Below are positions 17,991 to 25,988 of a stretch of 64,000 nt of DNA, piece by piece; the stretch's first letter is position 1, and every line of letters begins with the position of its first letter. This DNA is from Catellatospora vulcania (GTDB lineage Bacteria > Actinomycetota > Actinomycetes > Mycobacteriales > Micromonosporaceae): NCBI RefSeq assembly GCF_009720385.1, contig NZ_ML769304.1, forward strand, positions 62,001 to 126,000, read 5' to 3'. The position numbers were made by a program, and so were the translations under genes. A model generated the notes under the pieces. That model was not told the origin of the DNA. It made no database searches and saw only the letters and a list, made by a program, of their open reading frames with translations.

Positions 17991-18926
17991 TCAGGACATC
18001 GTCAGCACCATGCGGAAGCGTGCGGCGCCGCTCATCATGCGGTCGTAGGCCGCGGCGGCGTCGGTGAACGGCACCTGCTCGATCATCGCCGAGATGCCCT
18101 GATCGGCGGTGAAGCGCAGGTTGTCCTCGTTCTCGATCGCGGAACCGGTGAGCAGGCCGAGCACCCGCGCCTGGCCCATGATCAGCGCCAGTGGCGGGAT
18201 CTCGATCGGCTCGTGGGAAGCGCCCAGGACCATCAGCGTGCCGGGCTTGGCCAGGCCGGGGATCAACCGCGTCATCGAGGCGCCACTGGCGGCCGTGGCC
18301 ACGATCAGGTCCGCTCCGCCGAGATTCTGCAACTGCGCGCCGACGTCGGCGGCGACGCTGTCGATGTAATGGTGGGCGCCCAAGCGCCTGGCGAGTTCGG
18401 CCTTGTCGGTGCCGCGGGCGACGGCCACGACGCGGGCTCCCATCCGGCGCGCGTACTGCACGCCAAGGTGCCCCAGGCCGCCGATGCCCTGCACCGCGAC
18501 GAGCGCGTCCGGTCGCACGGGCGCTTTGACCAGCCCGTTGTAGGTAGTGAAGCCGGCGCACAGCAGCGGCGCGGCTTCCTCGAATGACAGGCCGTCGGGT
18601 ATCGCGACCAGCGCCGACTGGCGGGCGTAGGCGTACTCGGCGTAGCCGCCGTCGATGGTCACTCCGGTCATCGGCTGGTCGGTGCAGCTCGTGAAGTTGC
18701 CGCGCCGGCACTGGTCGCACACCGCGCAGTGTCCGCCGAGGAAACCGACGCCGACCCGGTCGCCGAGCGACCACCGGGTCACACCCTCGCCGACCGCGTC
18801 GATGCGACCGGCCAGTCCGTGTCCAGGCACGACGGCAGGCTCGCCGGGTTCGTGGGGATGGACGGCGAGGCTGTCGCTGTGGCAGATGCCGCAGGCCGCC
18901 GCACCTCGCACGTGTCTAACACGCAT
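17991..18926 (-). CDS. Zinc alcohol dehydrogenase lacking its usual N-terminus
   Basis: 311 residues from ATG at 18926, which has GGGGGAGGG upstream. Residues 12-18 (ACGICHSD) match the AdhP/cinnamyl-type catalytic zinc block, but the 25-30 residues that normally precede it are missing. The GHE motif reads PGHGLAG, so the conserved Glu is replaced by Gly. The structural zinc Cys set (GGHCAVCDQCRRGNFTSC), the third catalytic ligand (PLLCAGFTTYN) and the Rossmann motif GIGGLGHLG are intact. It may be a truncated, poorly active enzyme. Confidence 0.78.
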   Translation of the reverse strand: MRVRHVRGAAACGICHSDSLAVHPHEPGEPAVVPGHGLAGRIDAVGEGVTRWSLGDRVGVGFLGGHCAVCDQCRRGNFTSCTDQPMTGVTIDGGYAEYAYARQSALVAIPDGLSFEEAAPLLCAGFTTYNGLVKAPVRPDALVAVQGIGGLGHLGVQYARRMGARVVAVARGTDKAELARRLGAHHYIDSVAADVGAQLQNLGGADLIVATAASGASMTRLIPGLAKPGTLMVLGASHEPIEIPPLALIMGQARVLGLLTGSAIENEDNLRFTADQGISAMIEQVPFTDAAAAYDRMMSGAARFRMVLTMS

Positions 18927-19571
18927 CTGCTGCACCCTCCCCCGTTTCGCACCTGCTCCAGCCGACTCGGTCCCGCCGTCGCTTGAGTCGGCCGTGGCGT
19001 AAGCGCCTGCCCTGACCACCCTGCCATCGATGATCGAAACGGTCGTCGGCTACAGCCTCAGTACCCCTTTGAAGAACCAGGACAGGTGGGTGATTCCGCC
19101 CTGAGGGCGCCAGGCGGCAGTAACCACGATCCGTCGAACGGTTCCAGCCGAGGTAACTGTTATCGGAGCGGCCAGCCGAAAGTGTTCTTCCCCAAGCTGG
19201 CCGAGTTGGTCTCCCACCACCACTTAAGGACCTTCGCTGCGCTCCAGGTCTGCCGATCGGTGTTCGACGTCGACCCGAACCCAGGGGTCAACGCTTCGTA
19301 CTGGAACGGGCAGAACCCCTGGGTGCGGGTCCTAGAATGCTCACGAACGCTCAAGGGTTGACGAATGAGCTGGTCCGCAAGGATCAGGTGGTCGATCGTG
19401 GGAACCGTCGGGGCGCAGTGGATCGTGAGCCGCGGCGCTCCTGTTCCGGCGAACATCGCCCGACACGGCAGCAAATACCCCGCAAGCACGCCGTGTGCCT
19501 ATAGCGTCACTTTCCGTATGGCTGACTGGGTACTGCGGGTGTTCCGCGGTCATCACCTACGGGGGTAGTTC
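18927..19571. other. 645-bp stretch without a supportable gene
   Basis: Short open frames on both strands here (for example 19086-19361 plus and 19160-19489 minus) show no known motif, and codon-position GC is not convincing. The region may contain the eroded 5' end of the adjacent dehydrogenase and the promoter of the secreted protein at 19572. Confidence 0.5.
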
Positions 19572-20108
19572 ATGTCCGTATCCAGAATCGCGCGATGGGC
19601 CGTCACCGTGGCCGCGGTCGCAGCAGCGGCAGTGGCCGGGTCGGCGGGAGCCGCATCGGCCGCTAAGCCCGGCGACAAGCCCAGCGAGCCGCCGACGGGA
19701 CCGGTGAGCAGGTTCGAGGTGCCGCTGACCGGCCAGGCAACCTTCGCCGACCTGGGCACGCTCACCTTCGCTGGCAAGGTCCTGCTCGCCGTGCCGCCGA
19801 ACCCGATCAGCCCGCAGGGCTTCCAGATCATCCACACCAGGCTCGTCGACGGCCTGGGCACCGGCACCGAGGTGTCCTGCGCCGCGCGGGGCAGCCAGCA
19901 CTTCCGGCTCGCATCGGCGAGCACGCTGGAGTTCACCGGCACGTACAACATGGTGCCGCCGAACCCGATCCAGCCCGGCGACCCGGCTGAGGCCTGCTGG
20001 GGCAAGCGGCTGGACGTCGAGTTCACGGTGAACCTGGACGCCGCGGGCAACGTGGTGGGTCTGCCGACGGCGGTCGCGGTCGGTTCGCCGGAGCAGCCGC
20101 AGCCCTGA
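19572..20108 (+). CDS. Secreted protein of unknown function
   Basis: 178 residues from ATG at 19572, preceded by GGGGG. It has a clear signal peptide (SRIARWAVT, Ala/Val core, GAASA cleavage site). The mature part looks all-beta and carries the phrase VPPNPI twice (PPNPISPQGF and PPNPIQPGD), suggesting an internal repeat. Two Cys (VSCAARG and EACWGK) could form a disulphide. The family is not recognised. Confidence 0.75.
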   Translation: MSVSRIARWAVTVAAVAAAAVAGSAGAASAAKPGDKPSEPPTGPVSRFEVPLTGQATFADLGTLTFAGKVLLAVPPNPISPQGFQIIHTRLVDGLGTGTEVSCAARGSQHFRLASASTLEFTGTYNMVPPNPIQPGDPAEACWGKRLDVEFTVNLDAAGNVVGLPTAVAVGSPEQPQP

Positions 20109-20187
20109 GTGGTTTCGGGTGGCGGGGCCGCACGGTCGGAGTGTCCGGCTGGTGCGGCCTCGCTGCCGTATGCGGCAGAATCGGCTG

Positions 20188-20410
20188 GTGATCTACCCTT
20201 GTCGGCAGGACGGTCACCGGATCCGGGTTGGCTGAGGTCCGGCGGGCGGCCGACGCGGTGGGCGCCGGGGCCGCGGTCGTGGCGATGGTCGATGTGCTGC
20301 CGTTCACCGCCGCGCTGACCGTCGCGGCGGACCGGGGCATCGAGGTGTTCCCGCACCTGTGGAGGGACGCGAGCGCGGTCGACCTCCGTCGCCGCAGCCG
20401 GCCACAGTGA
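20188..20410 (+). pseudogene. Fragment of 2-phosphosulfolactate phosphatase (ComB)
   Basis: The frame from GTG at 20188 gives DGHRIRV and stops near 20235; the next frame continues LAEVRRAADAVGAGAAVVAM, VDVLPFTAALTVAADRG and IEVFPHLWRD before a stop at 20408. This is the N-terminal third of the ComB family (HRVRFEWG, VVVVDVLSFTTAVTVA, FPYRWRD). A frameshift plus loss of the other ~150 residues makes it a remnant. Confidence 0.7.
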
Positions 20411-20429
20411 CGCCGCGGTCGCGTCGCGG

Positions 20430-21431
20430 CTACATCGGCTGCACCGTGGGGGCGCGCCAGGTGTGGTTCAGGTTGCGCGTGGCGAAGCGGTCGCTCGCCT
20501 CGATCAGGTGGTGCAGGATGCCGGGCTGGTCGAAGGCGTGTCCCGCGTCGTCGACGATGAACAGTTCGCTGTCGGGAAGGGCGCGATGCAGGTCCCACGC
20601 TGTGCGGGCGGGGCAGACGGCGTCATACCGTCCCTGCACCAGCACCACTGGGATGCCGGAGAGCTTGGCCGCCTCGTTGATCAGCTGCCCCTCCTCGAGG
20701 AAGGCCCCCTGCACGAAGTAGTGGTTCTCGATGCGGGCGATCGCGGCGGCGTAGTCGTCCTGCGAGAAGGTCTGCACCAGCTCCGGGTCGGGCAGCAACG
20801 TGAGGATCGTGCCCTCCCACCGGCCCCAGGCCACGGCCGCCTCGATCCGGGTGTCGCGGTCCGGGTGCGACAGGCGGCGCTGGTAGGCGCCGAGGAGATC
20901 GTGCCGCTCGTCCAGCGGGATCGGCGCGACGAAGTCTTCCCAGTGGTCCGGGAAGAGCCAGCTGGCGCCTTCCTGGAAAGCCCACAGGAGCTCGGCGCGA
21001 CGAGCGGTGAAGATGCCGCGGAGGATCATCTCCGTGACCCGGTCAGGATGCTTCTGGGCATAGGCCAGCGCCAGGGTGACACCCCACGATCCGCCGGCGA
21101 CCATCCAGCGCTCGATGCCCAGGCTCTCGCGCAGCCTCTCGATGTCGGCGACCAGGTGCCAGGTCGTGTTGGCGCTGAGGTCCACGCCGGCTTCACTGGC
21201 GTGCGGCACGCTCTGTCCGCAGTTTCTCTGGTCGAAGAGGATCACCGAATAGAAGCGTGGGTCGAACAGTCGCCGATACTCCGGCTTGGAGCCGGCTCCG
21301 GGCCCGCCGTGAAGGAATACCACGGGCTTTCCGGTGGGATTTCCGGAGATCTCCCAGTGTAGGGAATTGCCGTCTCCGACATCGAGGAAACCCTCCATGT
21401 ATGGATTGGTCTCCGGATAGAACGTGCGCAT
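20430..21431 (-). CDS. pip: Prolyl aminopeptidase (proline iminopeptidase)
   Basis: 333 residues, alpha/beta hydrolase of peptidase family S33. The oxyanion region is FLHGGPGAG, the nucleophile elbow GGSWG, the catalytic Asp lies in QGRYDAVCP and the His in DDAGHAFD. The full-length match to Pip (MRTFYPETNPYMEGFL to ATRNLNHTWRA) is clear. It removes N-terminal proline from peptides in the cytoplasm. ATG at 21431 is used; upstream in-frame codons lack homology. It is monocistronic. Confidence 0.95.
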   Translation of the reverse strand: MRTFYPETNPYMEGFLDVGDGNSLHWEISGNPTGKPVVFLHGGPGAGSKPEYRRLFDPRFYSVILFDQRNCGQSVPHASEAGVDLSANTTWHLVADIERLRESLGIERWMVAGGSWGVTLALAYAQKHPDRVTEMILRGIFTARRAELLWAFQEGASWLFPDHWEDFVAPIPLDERHDLLGAYQRRLSHPDRDTRIEAAVAWGRWEGTILTLLPDPELVQTFSQDDYAAAIARIENHYFVQGAFLEEGQLINEAAKLSGIPVVLVQGRYDAVCPARTAWDLHRALPDSELFIVDDAGHAFDQPGILHHLIEASDRFATRNLNHTWRAPTVQPM

Positions 21432-21651
21432 GCTTGCCTCCCCGCAGGCGGTCGCGTGTCGTGCGTGCCAGACGTCCGAGAGTAGCCGAAGCCGCCGTGT
21501 CGTCAAGCGAGCAAAGTGGACAATCGGCTTTTGCAGAGGCCAGGACAAGGTAGTCGGATGATGCCAACATACCTGTTCAGGCCCTATCGCCAACAGCCGT
21601 CAAAGGTGCCACACCAAAGAGACCCGGGAGCGCGTCATCGACGTTGTGCTA

Positions 21652-21667
21652 TGTGACGACGCTCACA
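21652..21667. promoter_or_regulatory. Perfect Crp/GlxR-type palindrome
   Basis: TGTGA-CGACGC-TCACA matches the TGTGA-N6-TCACA consensus exactly, with A and T extending the arms. A possible -10 (GATAAG, 21690-21695) lies where a class II Crp-dependent promoter would need it, giving a transcript start near 21700 and a leader of about 230 nt before the radical-SAM gene. A second dyad, TGTCC-TGTGT-GGACA, abuts it at 21668-21682. Confidence 0.65.
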
Positions 21668-21761
21668 TGTCCTGTGTGGACAGTGCAGTGATAAGCATGG
21701 ATTCATCGACAATCGTCATCCCCAAAGCGTTGCGGGCATAGATCGGCGTTTGGTAGCGTTC

Positions 21762-21782
21762 CCCCCGGCAACCGACCGGGGG
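21762..21782 (+). other. GC hairpin in the leader of the radical-SAM operon
   Basis: CCCCCGG and CCGGGGG form a 7-bp stem around loop CAACCGA, about 150 nt before the first gene. It may be an attenuator, mRNA stabiliser or part of a structured leader. I could not match it to a known riboswitch. Confidence 0.4.
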
Positions 21783-21929
21783 AGGTTTCGGCGACGATCA
21801 TTCGCGCCGATTCTCAGCCATGGTGTGGCACTGGGCCGCCCGATGCATTCCCCGATCTGCTGTCGATCGGTCAAGTAGGGGCCGAGTCCGCTCCAGAATG
21901 CGATAGAACTGAAACGGGGTTCTCTTGTC

Positions 21930-23507
21930 ATGTCCGTTGACTCGACTCAATTAATCGTGTTCGTGAATGCCGCCGACACCTCAAGACACACCTCCAGCGC
22001 CAACGCCTCCATCTACCCCAATCTCGGCCTGTTGACGTTGATGAGCGCCCTGCGGGAGCAGCTCGGCGACGGGCCGGTGCGGGTGGCCTATTTCGACGGC
22101 ACGGTGCACGGGAACCAGAAGCTGGCCGACTTCATCGACGGCAACGCCCACCGCATCCACGCGATGTGCTTCAGCGTGCTGACCGCCAACTACGGCGCAT
22201 CGGTCGAGCTGGCCGCGCGGGCCAAGCGACGCAACCCCGCAGTCACCACGGTGTTCGGCAACGACCACTTCTCCGCCCTCTACGACAACGCGATGCGCAG
22301 CCAGCCCGCGATCGACTTCGGGTTCTACGGCAACGACGTCGTCACCGGGTTCGCCGACTTCATGCGCGACGGCGTCGCCGGATCGCGCGGGCCGCTGTCG
22401 GGGTACGCGGGGCTGGTGTACCGTGCCGCGGACGGCACCGTGCTGCGCAATCCCGAGCGCCCTGCGGAGTACGGTTCGCTGCCGCTGGTCGACTACTCCC
22501 TGGCGGACACCCTCTTCCCGCACCAGGAGCACTACCTGCGCGGGCAGCAGGACGTCTACTTCTTCATGCGGGATCGGGAGCTGCGCAGCCAGGTGGTCGA
22601 CATCGGCCGCGGCTGCATCAAGTTCGCCGGCGAGCGGCTCGACGGCATCCCCCTGAACGCCTGCGACTTCTGCGGGATCATCCCCGGCAGCAGGGAGATC
22701 ATCGCGCCGGAGGCCGACCGGGCCTGGCGCATCCTCGAGAACGTGTACCGGCAGGGCTTCAACTACTTCTACGTCACCGCCGACGAGCTGCCGCTGACGC
22801 TGTGGCGCATGCTGCGCGGCATGGCCGAGCACGTGCCGCCGTGGTTCGCCGAGCTGCCCCCGCACGAGCGGCCGAAGATGTTCGGGTACACCCGCGCGGA
22901 GGCCTTCGCCACCGTGCCGGACCGGGTGGCGACGCTGATCAACGTGCTCGGCTTCGACCACTTCTTCATCGGGTTCGACGGGCTGTCCGACATCTCCCTG
23001 CGGGTCATGAACAAGCAGTCGGCGGGCGGCAAGGGCCGCAAGGACGCGCCGATGGACCACAACCTGCGCGCGCTGGACAGCGTGGTCAGCCAGGGCGGCA
23101 TGGTCACGGCGGGCCTGGTGCTGACCCACCTCGGCATCACGCCGAACCTGATGGCGGAGAACCTGGCGGTGCTGACCCGGATCGTCGAGAGCCACCCGAA
23201 GACGTTCGCGGCCCTGGACTTCGGCCCGCTGTGCCCGATCCCGGGATCGCAGTCCTTCCGCTACCTCACCCACCCCGAGCACGCCGAGAGCAGGGCGAAG
23301 GAGTTCGGGTTGCGGGTGGACCGCGACTACCTGGAGTCGGTCAAGGAGAAGTACCGCACCGGCGACCTGTTCGACATGGACGAGCTGATCAAGGACTTCA
23401 TCCGCGGCTGCTGCCCGGACATCACCACCGACGCCGTCGACGAGCACGTCGACCAGATCTCGGCGCTGGCGAACAAGTACGAGATCGTCATCGGGGGCGG
23501 TGTGTGA
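21930..23507 (+). CDS. Radical-SAM-like enzyme with unusual Cys spacing
   Basis: 525 residues. Residues about 8-190 form a Rossmann domain like the B12-binding part of BchE-type enzymes (PNLGLLTLMSALRE; FSVLTANYGASVELAARAKR), but no DxHxxG cobalamin motif is present. The cluster region is GRGC(229)IKFAGERLDG...NAC(245)DFC(248)GI, i.e. C-X15-C-X2-C instead of C-X3-C-X2-C; the aromatic residue before the last Cys is kept. A TIM-barrel-like region (FFIGFDGLSD; MVTAGLVLTHLG) follows. It is first in a nine-gene operon and its stop overlaps the next start (TGATG). Radical-SAM chemistry is likely; the substrate is unknown. Confidence 0.8.
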   Translation: MSVDSTQLIVFVNAADTSRHTSSANASIYPNLGLLTLMSALREQLGDGPVRVAYFDGTVHGNQKLADFIDGNAHRIHAMCFSVLTANYGASVELAARAKRRNPAVTTVFGNDHFSALYDNAMRSQPAIDFGFYGNDVVTGFADFMRDGVAGSRGPLSGYAGLVYRAADGTVLRNPERPAEYGSLPLVDYSLADTLFPHQEHYLRGQQDVYFFMRDRELRSQVVDIGRGCIKFAGERLDGIPLNACDFCGIIPGSREIIAPEADRAWRILENVYRQGFNYFYVTADELPLTLWRMLRGMAEHVPPWFAELPPHERPKMFGYTRAEAFATVPDRVATLINVLGFDHFFIGFDGLSDISLRVMNKQSAGGKGRKDAPMDHNLRALDSVVSQGGMVTAGLVLTHLGITPNLMAENLAVLTRIVESHPKTFAALDFGPLCPIPGSQSFRYLTHPEHAESRAKEFGLRVDRDYLESVKEKYRTGDLFDMDELIKDFIRGCCPDITTDAVDEHVDQISALANKYEIVIGGGV

Positions 23508-24808
23508 TGGCGGCGAAGCGGGACATGCTCGACGACCTCGCCGACGTGCGCTACACGCCGGCGGAGCCGGACGGCGAGCTGCTGGACGCGGCGGCGTACG
23601 CCACCGAGTCGCTGGTCAAGCTGGGGGTCAGTTTCACCGGCTCCGAGCGGGACAAGGCGCCGTGGCTCGTGGCGGCCCGGCCGTTCGCGCTGGGCGACGA
23701 CCTGTGGGAGCGGCTGGAGCGGCTCGGCGCCGCGGTGTTCGCACTGGTCGACGCCGCACAGGACCTCTACCGGGAGGGCGACGCGGCGGTGCGCGGACAC
23801 CTGGACACCGGTGTCCCGGAGGACCTGCGCGGCTTCGACCTGGCACGCTACATCGAGATGTTCCGGCTGGACGTCGTGGTGAGCGGGGGCAGGCCGCTGC
23901 TCACCGAGGTCGAGGAGATCTTCGGCAACGCCGGCAAGGCGCACGCGTTCGAGCGGGCGTACGGGGTGTCGGCGGCACCGCTGTTCGACACGTTCCGCCG
24001 GCTGGGGTTCGCCCACATCTGGCTCGACGACGGCTACCCGATGTACCGCTCGGAAAACGAGCTCGTCGCGCAGCGGATGGGCGAGGACTTCGGCATGGAC
24101 GTCGACGTCGAGCCGTTCTCCCGGTTCCGCGACGACGGCCGGATCGGGTGGCGCTTCTGCTACGTCAAGGAGTTCCGCCAGTACGACGCCAGGCTCCGGG
24201 CGGAGATCCTCGGCAGCGCCGAGCAGCTGGTCAACCCGCTGTTCCACGGGTACGGCACGAAGGGGCTGCTGTCGCTGTCGTGGGACGAGCGGCTCGAGGA
24301 CGAGCTCGCGGCGCGGATGGGCGCTGCGCAGCTGTCGGTGCTGCGTGAGGGCGTCCCCCGTTCGGCGCTCATGCCGAAGGATCCGACGCCGGAGTTCCTG
24401 GCCGACCTCAAGGCGCACGGCCGCCGCAAGGTGCTCAAGGTGGTGGACTCCGACGGCGTCGAGTTCACCTGGGGCAGCCGGGGCGTCTACTTCGGCGACC
24501 AGTCCGCGAGCCGGTGGCACGCCGCCGTGGACGCCGCGGCCGCCGGGCACATCCCCGGGCATCCCGAGCACGCAGACACAAGTTTCCTGATCAGCGACCT
24601 GGCGGACAGCGACCGCTTCGACGTGCAGTTCCTGCATCCGCACTCCGGTCAGCTGTGCCTGATGCCCCGGGCCCGGCTGCGGCTGACCCCGATCTTCACC
24701 CGGGCCGGCACCGGAAGCAGCATGCTCGGCGGCCACGCGACGTTCGTCAACACCAGCCGCAAGGTCCACCTCGGCAGGCATGCCGTCTGCACACCCTTCA
24801 CCAAATGA
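23507..24808 (+). CDS. Uncharacterised protein, probably a divergent ATP-grasp-like ligase
   Basis: 433 residues, start ATG 23507 overlapping the radical-SAM stop. There is no clear annotated family, but the order of blocks recalls circularly permuted ATP-grasp enzymes: NPLFHGYGTKGLLSLSWDE (cf. 'P..s...sKa.LalLwd'), KVLKVVDSDGVEF with WGSRGVYFGDQSASRW (cf. the ATP-binding 'lKP..g.gG.GV..g..w'), then RLRLTPIFTRAG and GGHATFVNTSRKVH near the end. The protein at 29873 is a more canonical member, so the operon would hold two ligases. The function is inferred only from fold resemblance. Confidence 0.7.
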   Translation: MAAKRDMLDDLADVRYTPAEPDGELLDAAAYATESLVKLGVSFTGSERDKAPWLVAARPFALGDDLWERLERLGAAVFALVDAAQDLYREGDAAVRGHLDTGVPEDLRGFDLARYIEMFRLDVVVSGGRPLLTEVEEIFGNAGKAHAFERAYGVSAAPLFDTFRRLGFAHIWLDDGYPMYRSENELVAQRMGEDFGMDVDVEPFSRFRDDGRIGWRFCYVKEFRQYDARLRAEILGSAEQLVNPLFHGYGTKGLLSLSWDERLEDELAARMGAAQLSVLREGVPRSALMPKDPTPEFLADLKAHGRRKVLKVVDSDGVEFTWGSRGVYFGDQSASRWHAAVDAAAAGHIPGHPEHADTSFLISDLADSDRFDVQFLHPHSGQLCLMPRARLRLTPIFTRAGTGSSMLGGHATFVNTSRKVHLGRHAVCTPFTK

Positions 24809-24819
24809 GGAGCTCGGCA

Positions 24820-25980
24820 ATGATGAGGCACAGGTCGTCGCGGTGGACAGCGGTGCTGGTCGCGGCCGGGCTGATCCTGTCCGGATGCGGCAACGGGCTG
24901 CTGGGCGATCCTGGCGGCGCGGCGTCCGACGACGGCCCGATCCGGCTGGGCATGCTCGCTCCGCGGACGGGCAGTGAGGCCGCGATCGGTCCCTACATGC
25001 AGAACGGCGCGCAGCTGGCGATCGACGAGATCAACGCCAAGGGCGGCGTGGACGGCCGCATGCTGGAGCTGGTCGTCGAGGACGACGCGTGCGACCCCAA
25101 GACGGCGGTCGCGGGCGCGAACAAGCTCATCGCCGCGGGCGTGCACGTGTCGGTGGGCGGCTACTGCTCCGGCGCGACGCTGCCGACCCTGCCGGTGTTC
25201 CACCGCGTCAAAATCCCGATGATCATCCCGGCGGCCAACTCGTACGAGCTGGTCGAGCAGAAGCTCGACAACGTCTTCCTGATCAACGGCACCGGCGACC
25301 AGCAGGCCGCGGCGGCGGCGACGTGGATCGGCAAGCAGCGCGCGGCCTCGGTCGTGGTGATGCACGACAACACCAGCGCCCCCCGGGACATGGCGGTGCG
25401 TACGCAGAGCCGCCTGGCCTCGACGGGAGTGAAGGTCGCGGTGGAGATCGTGACTCCGAAGGAGAGCGACTACTCCGCGAACGTGGCCGTCGCGCTGCGC
25501 GCCAAACCGGACCTCATCTACTGGACCGGCTATTTCCAGGAGGGCGGGCTCATCATCCGCCAGCTGCGCCACGCCGGCTACCGCGGCGCGATCATGGTGG
25601 GCGACGGCGCGGTGTCGGCCAAGCTCGTCGAGATCGCCGGTGCGACCGAGGCCGCAGGGGTGTTCGCCACCATGACCCAGACACCGGACACGCTGCCCGG
25701 GGCGCAGGGCTGGCTGTCGGCCTACAAGACCAAGTTCGGCCAGGAGCCGGGCCCCTACTCCAACCAGAGCTACGACGCGGTGCGGCTCGCGGCCGAGGCC
25801 GTCCGGGCGGCGGGCGGCACCGACGGCGCCAAGGTCATCGCGGCGCTGGCCAAGGTCGACGGGTTCCCGATGTTCTCCGGCCCGCTGCGGTTCACCCCGG
25901 AGCACACCCTCAGCAGCGGCGGCTTCCAGATCCTCGTCGTCAAGGACGGCAGGTTCACGCTGGCCGACCCGCTGACGTAG
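24820..25980 (+). CDS. livJ: Liv-type ABC transporter substrate-binding lipoprotein
   Basis: 386 residues, ATG at 24820 with GAGGAG 8 nt upstream. The lipoprotein signal ends LSGC. The mature type I periplasmic-binding fold shows IRLGMLAPRTGSEAAIG, GAQLAIDEINAKGGVDG, and GGYCSGATLPTLPVF, the branched-chain amino acid/amide-binding pattern. It starts 11 bp after the ATP-grasp-like gene and is followed at once by four transporter genes. The ligand need not be leucine; in this context an amino-acid-like precursor or product is plausible. Confidence 0.93.
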   Translation: MMRHRSSRWTAVLVAAGLILSGCGNGLLGDPGGAASDDGPIRLGMLAPRTGSEAAIGPYMQNGAQLAIDEINAKGGVDGRMLELVVEDDACDPKTAVAGANKLIAAGVHVSVGGYCSGATLPTLPVFHRVKIPMIIPAANSYELVEQKLDNVFLINGTGDQQAAAAATWIGKQRAASVVVMHDNTSAPRDMAVRTQSRLASTGVKVAVEIVTPKESDYSANVAVALRAKPDLIYWTGYFQEGGLIIRQLRHAGYRGAIMVGDGAVSAKLVEIAGATEAAGVFATMTQTPDTLPGAQGWLSAYKTKFGQEPGPYSNQSYDAVRLAAEAVRAAGGTDGAKVIAALAKVDGFPMFSGPLRFTPEHTLSSGGFQILVVKDGRFTLADPLT

Positions 25981-25988
25981 GGGGGCCC

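Noticed and set aside
19086-19489. Short open frames on both strands
   Set aside because: No homology-like motif, no good ribosome site, and conflicting strands; left as an unassigned region.
19510-19535. GGGTAC before the secreted protein gene as a SigB-type promoter
   Set aside because: No GNNT box at 14-16 nt upstream.
21762-21782. Leader hairpin as a SAM or cobalamin riboswitch (loop contains GGCAACC-like bases)
   Set aside because: The remaining conserved helices and junction motifs of SAM-I, SAM-IV or B12 riboswitches could not be found around it.
21981-24820. Long open frames on the minus strand across the radical-SAM and following gene (about 490 residues each)
   Set aside because: They are mirror frames caused by high third-position GC; the translations are low-complexity, lack motifs, and the plus-strand proteins have clear domains.
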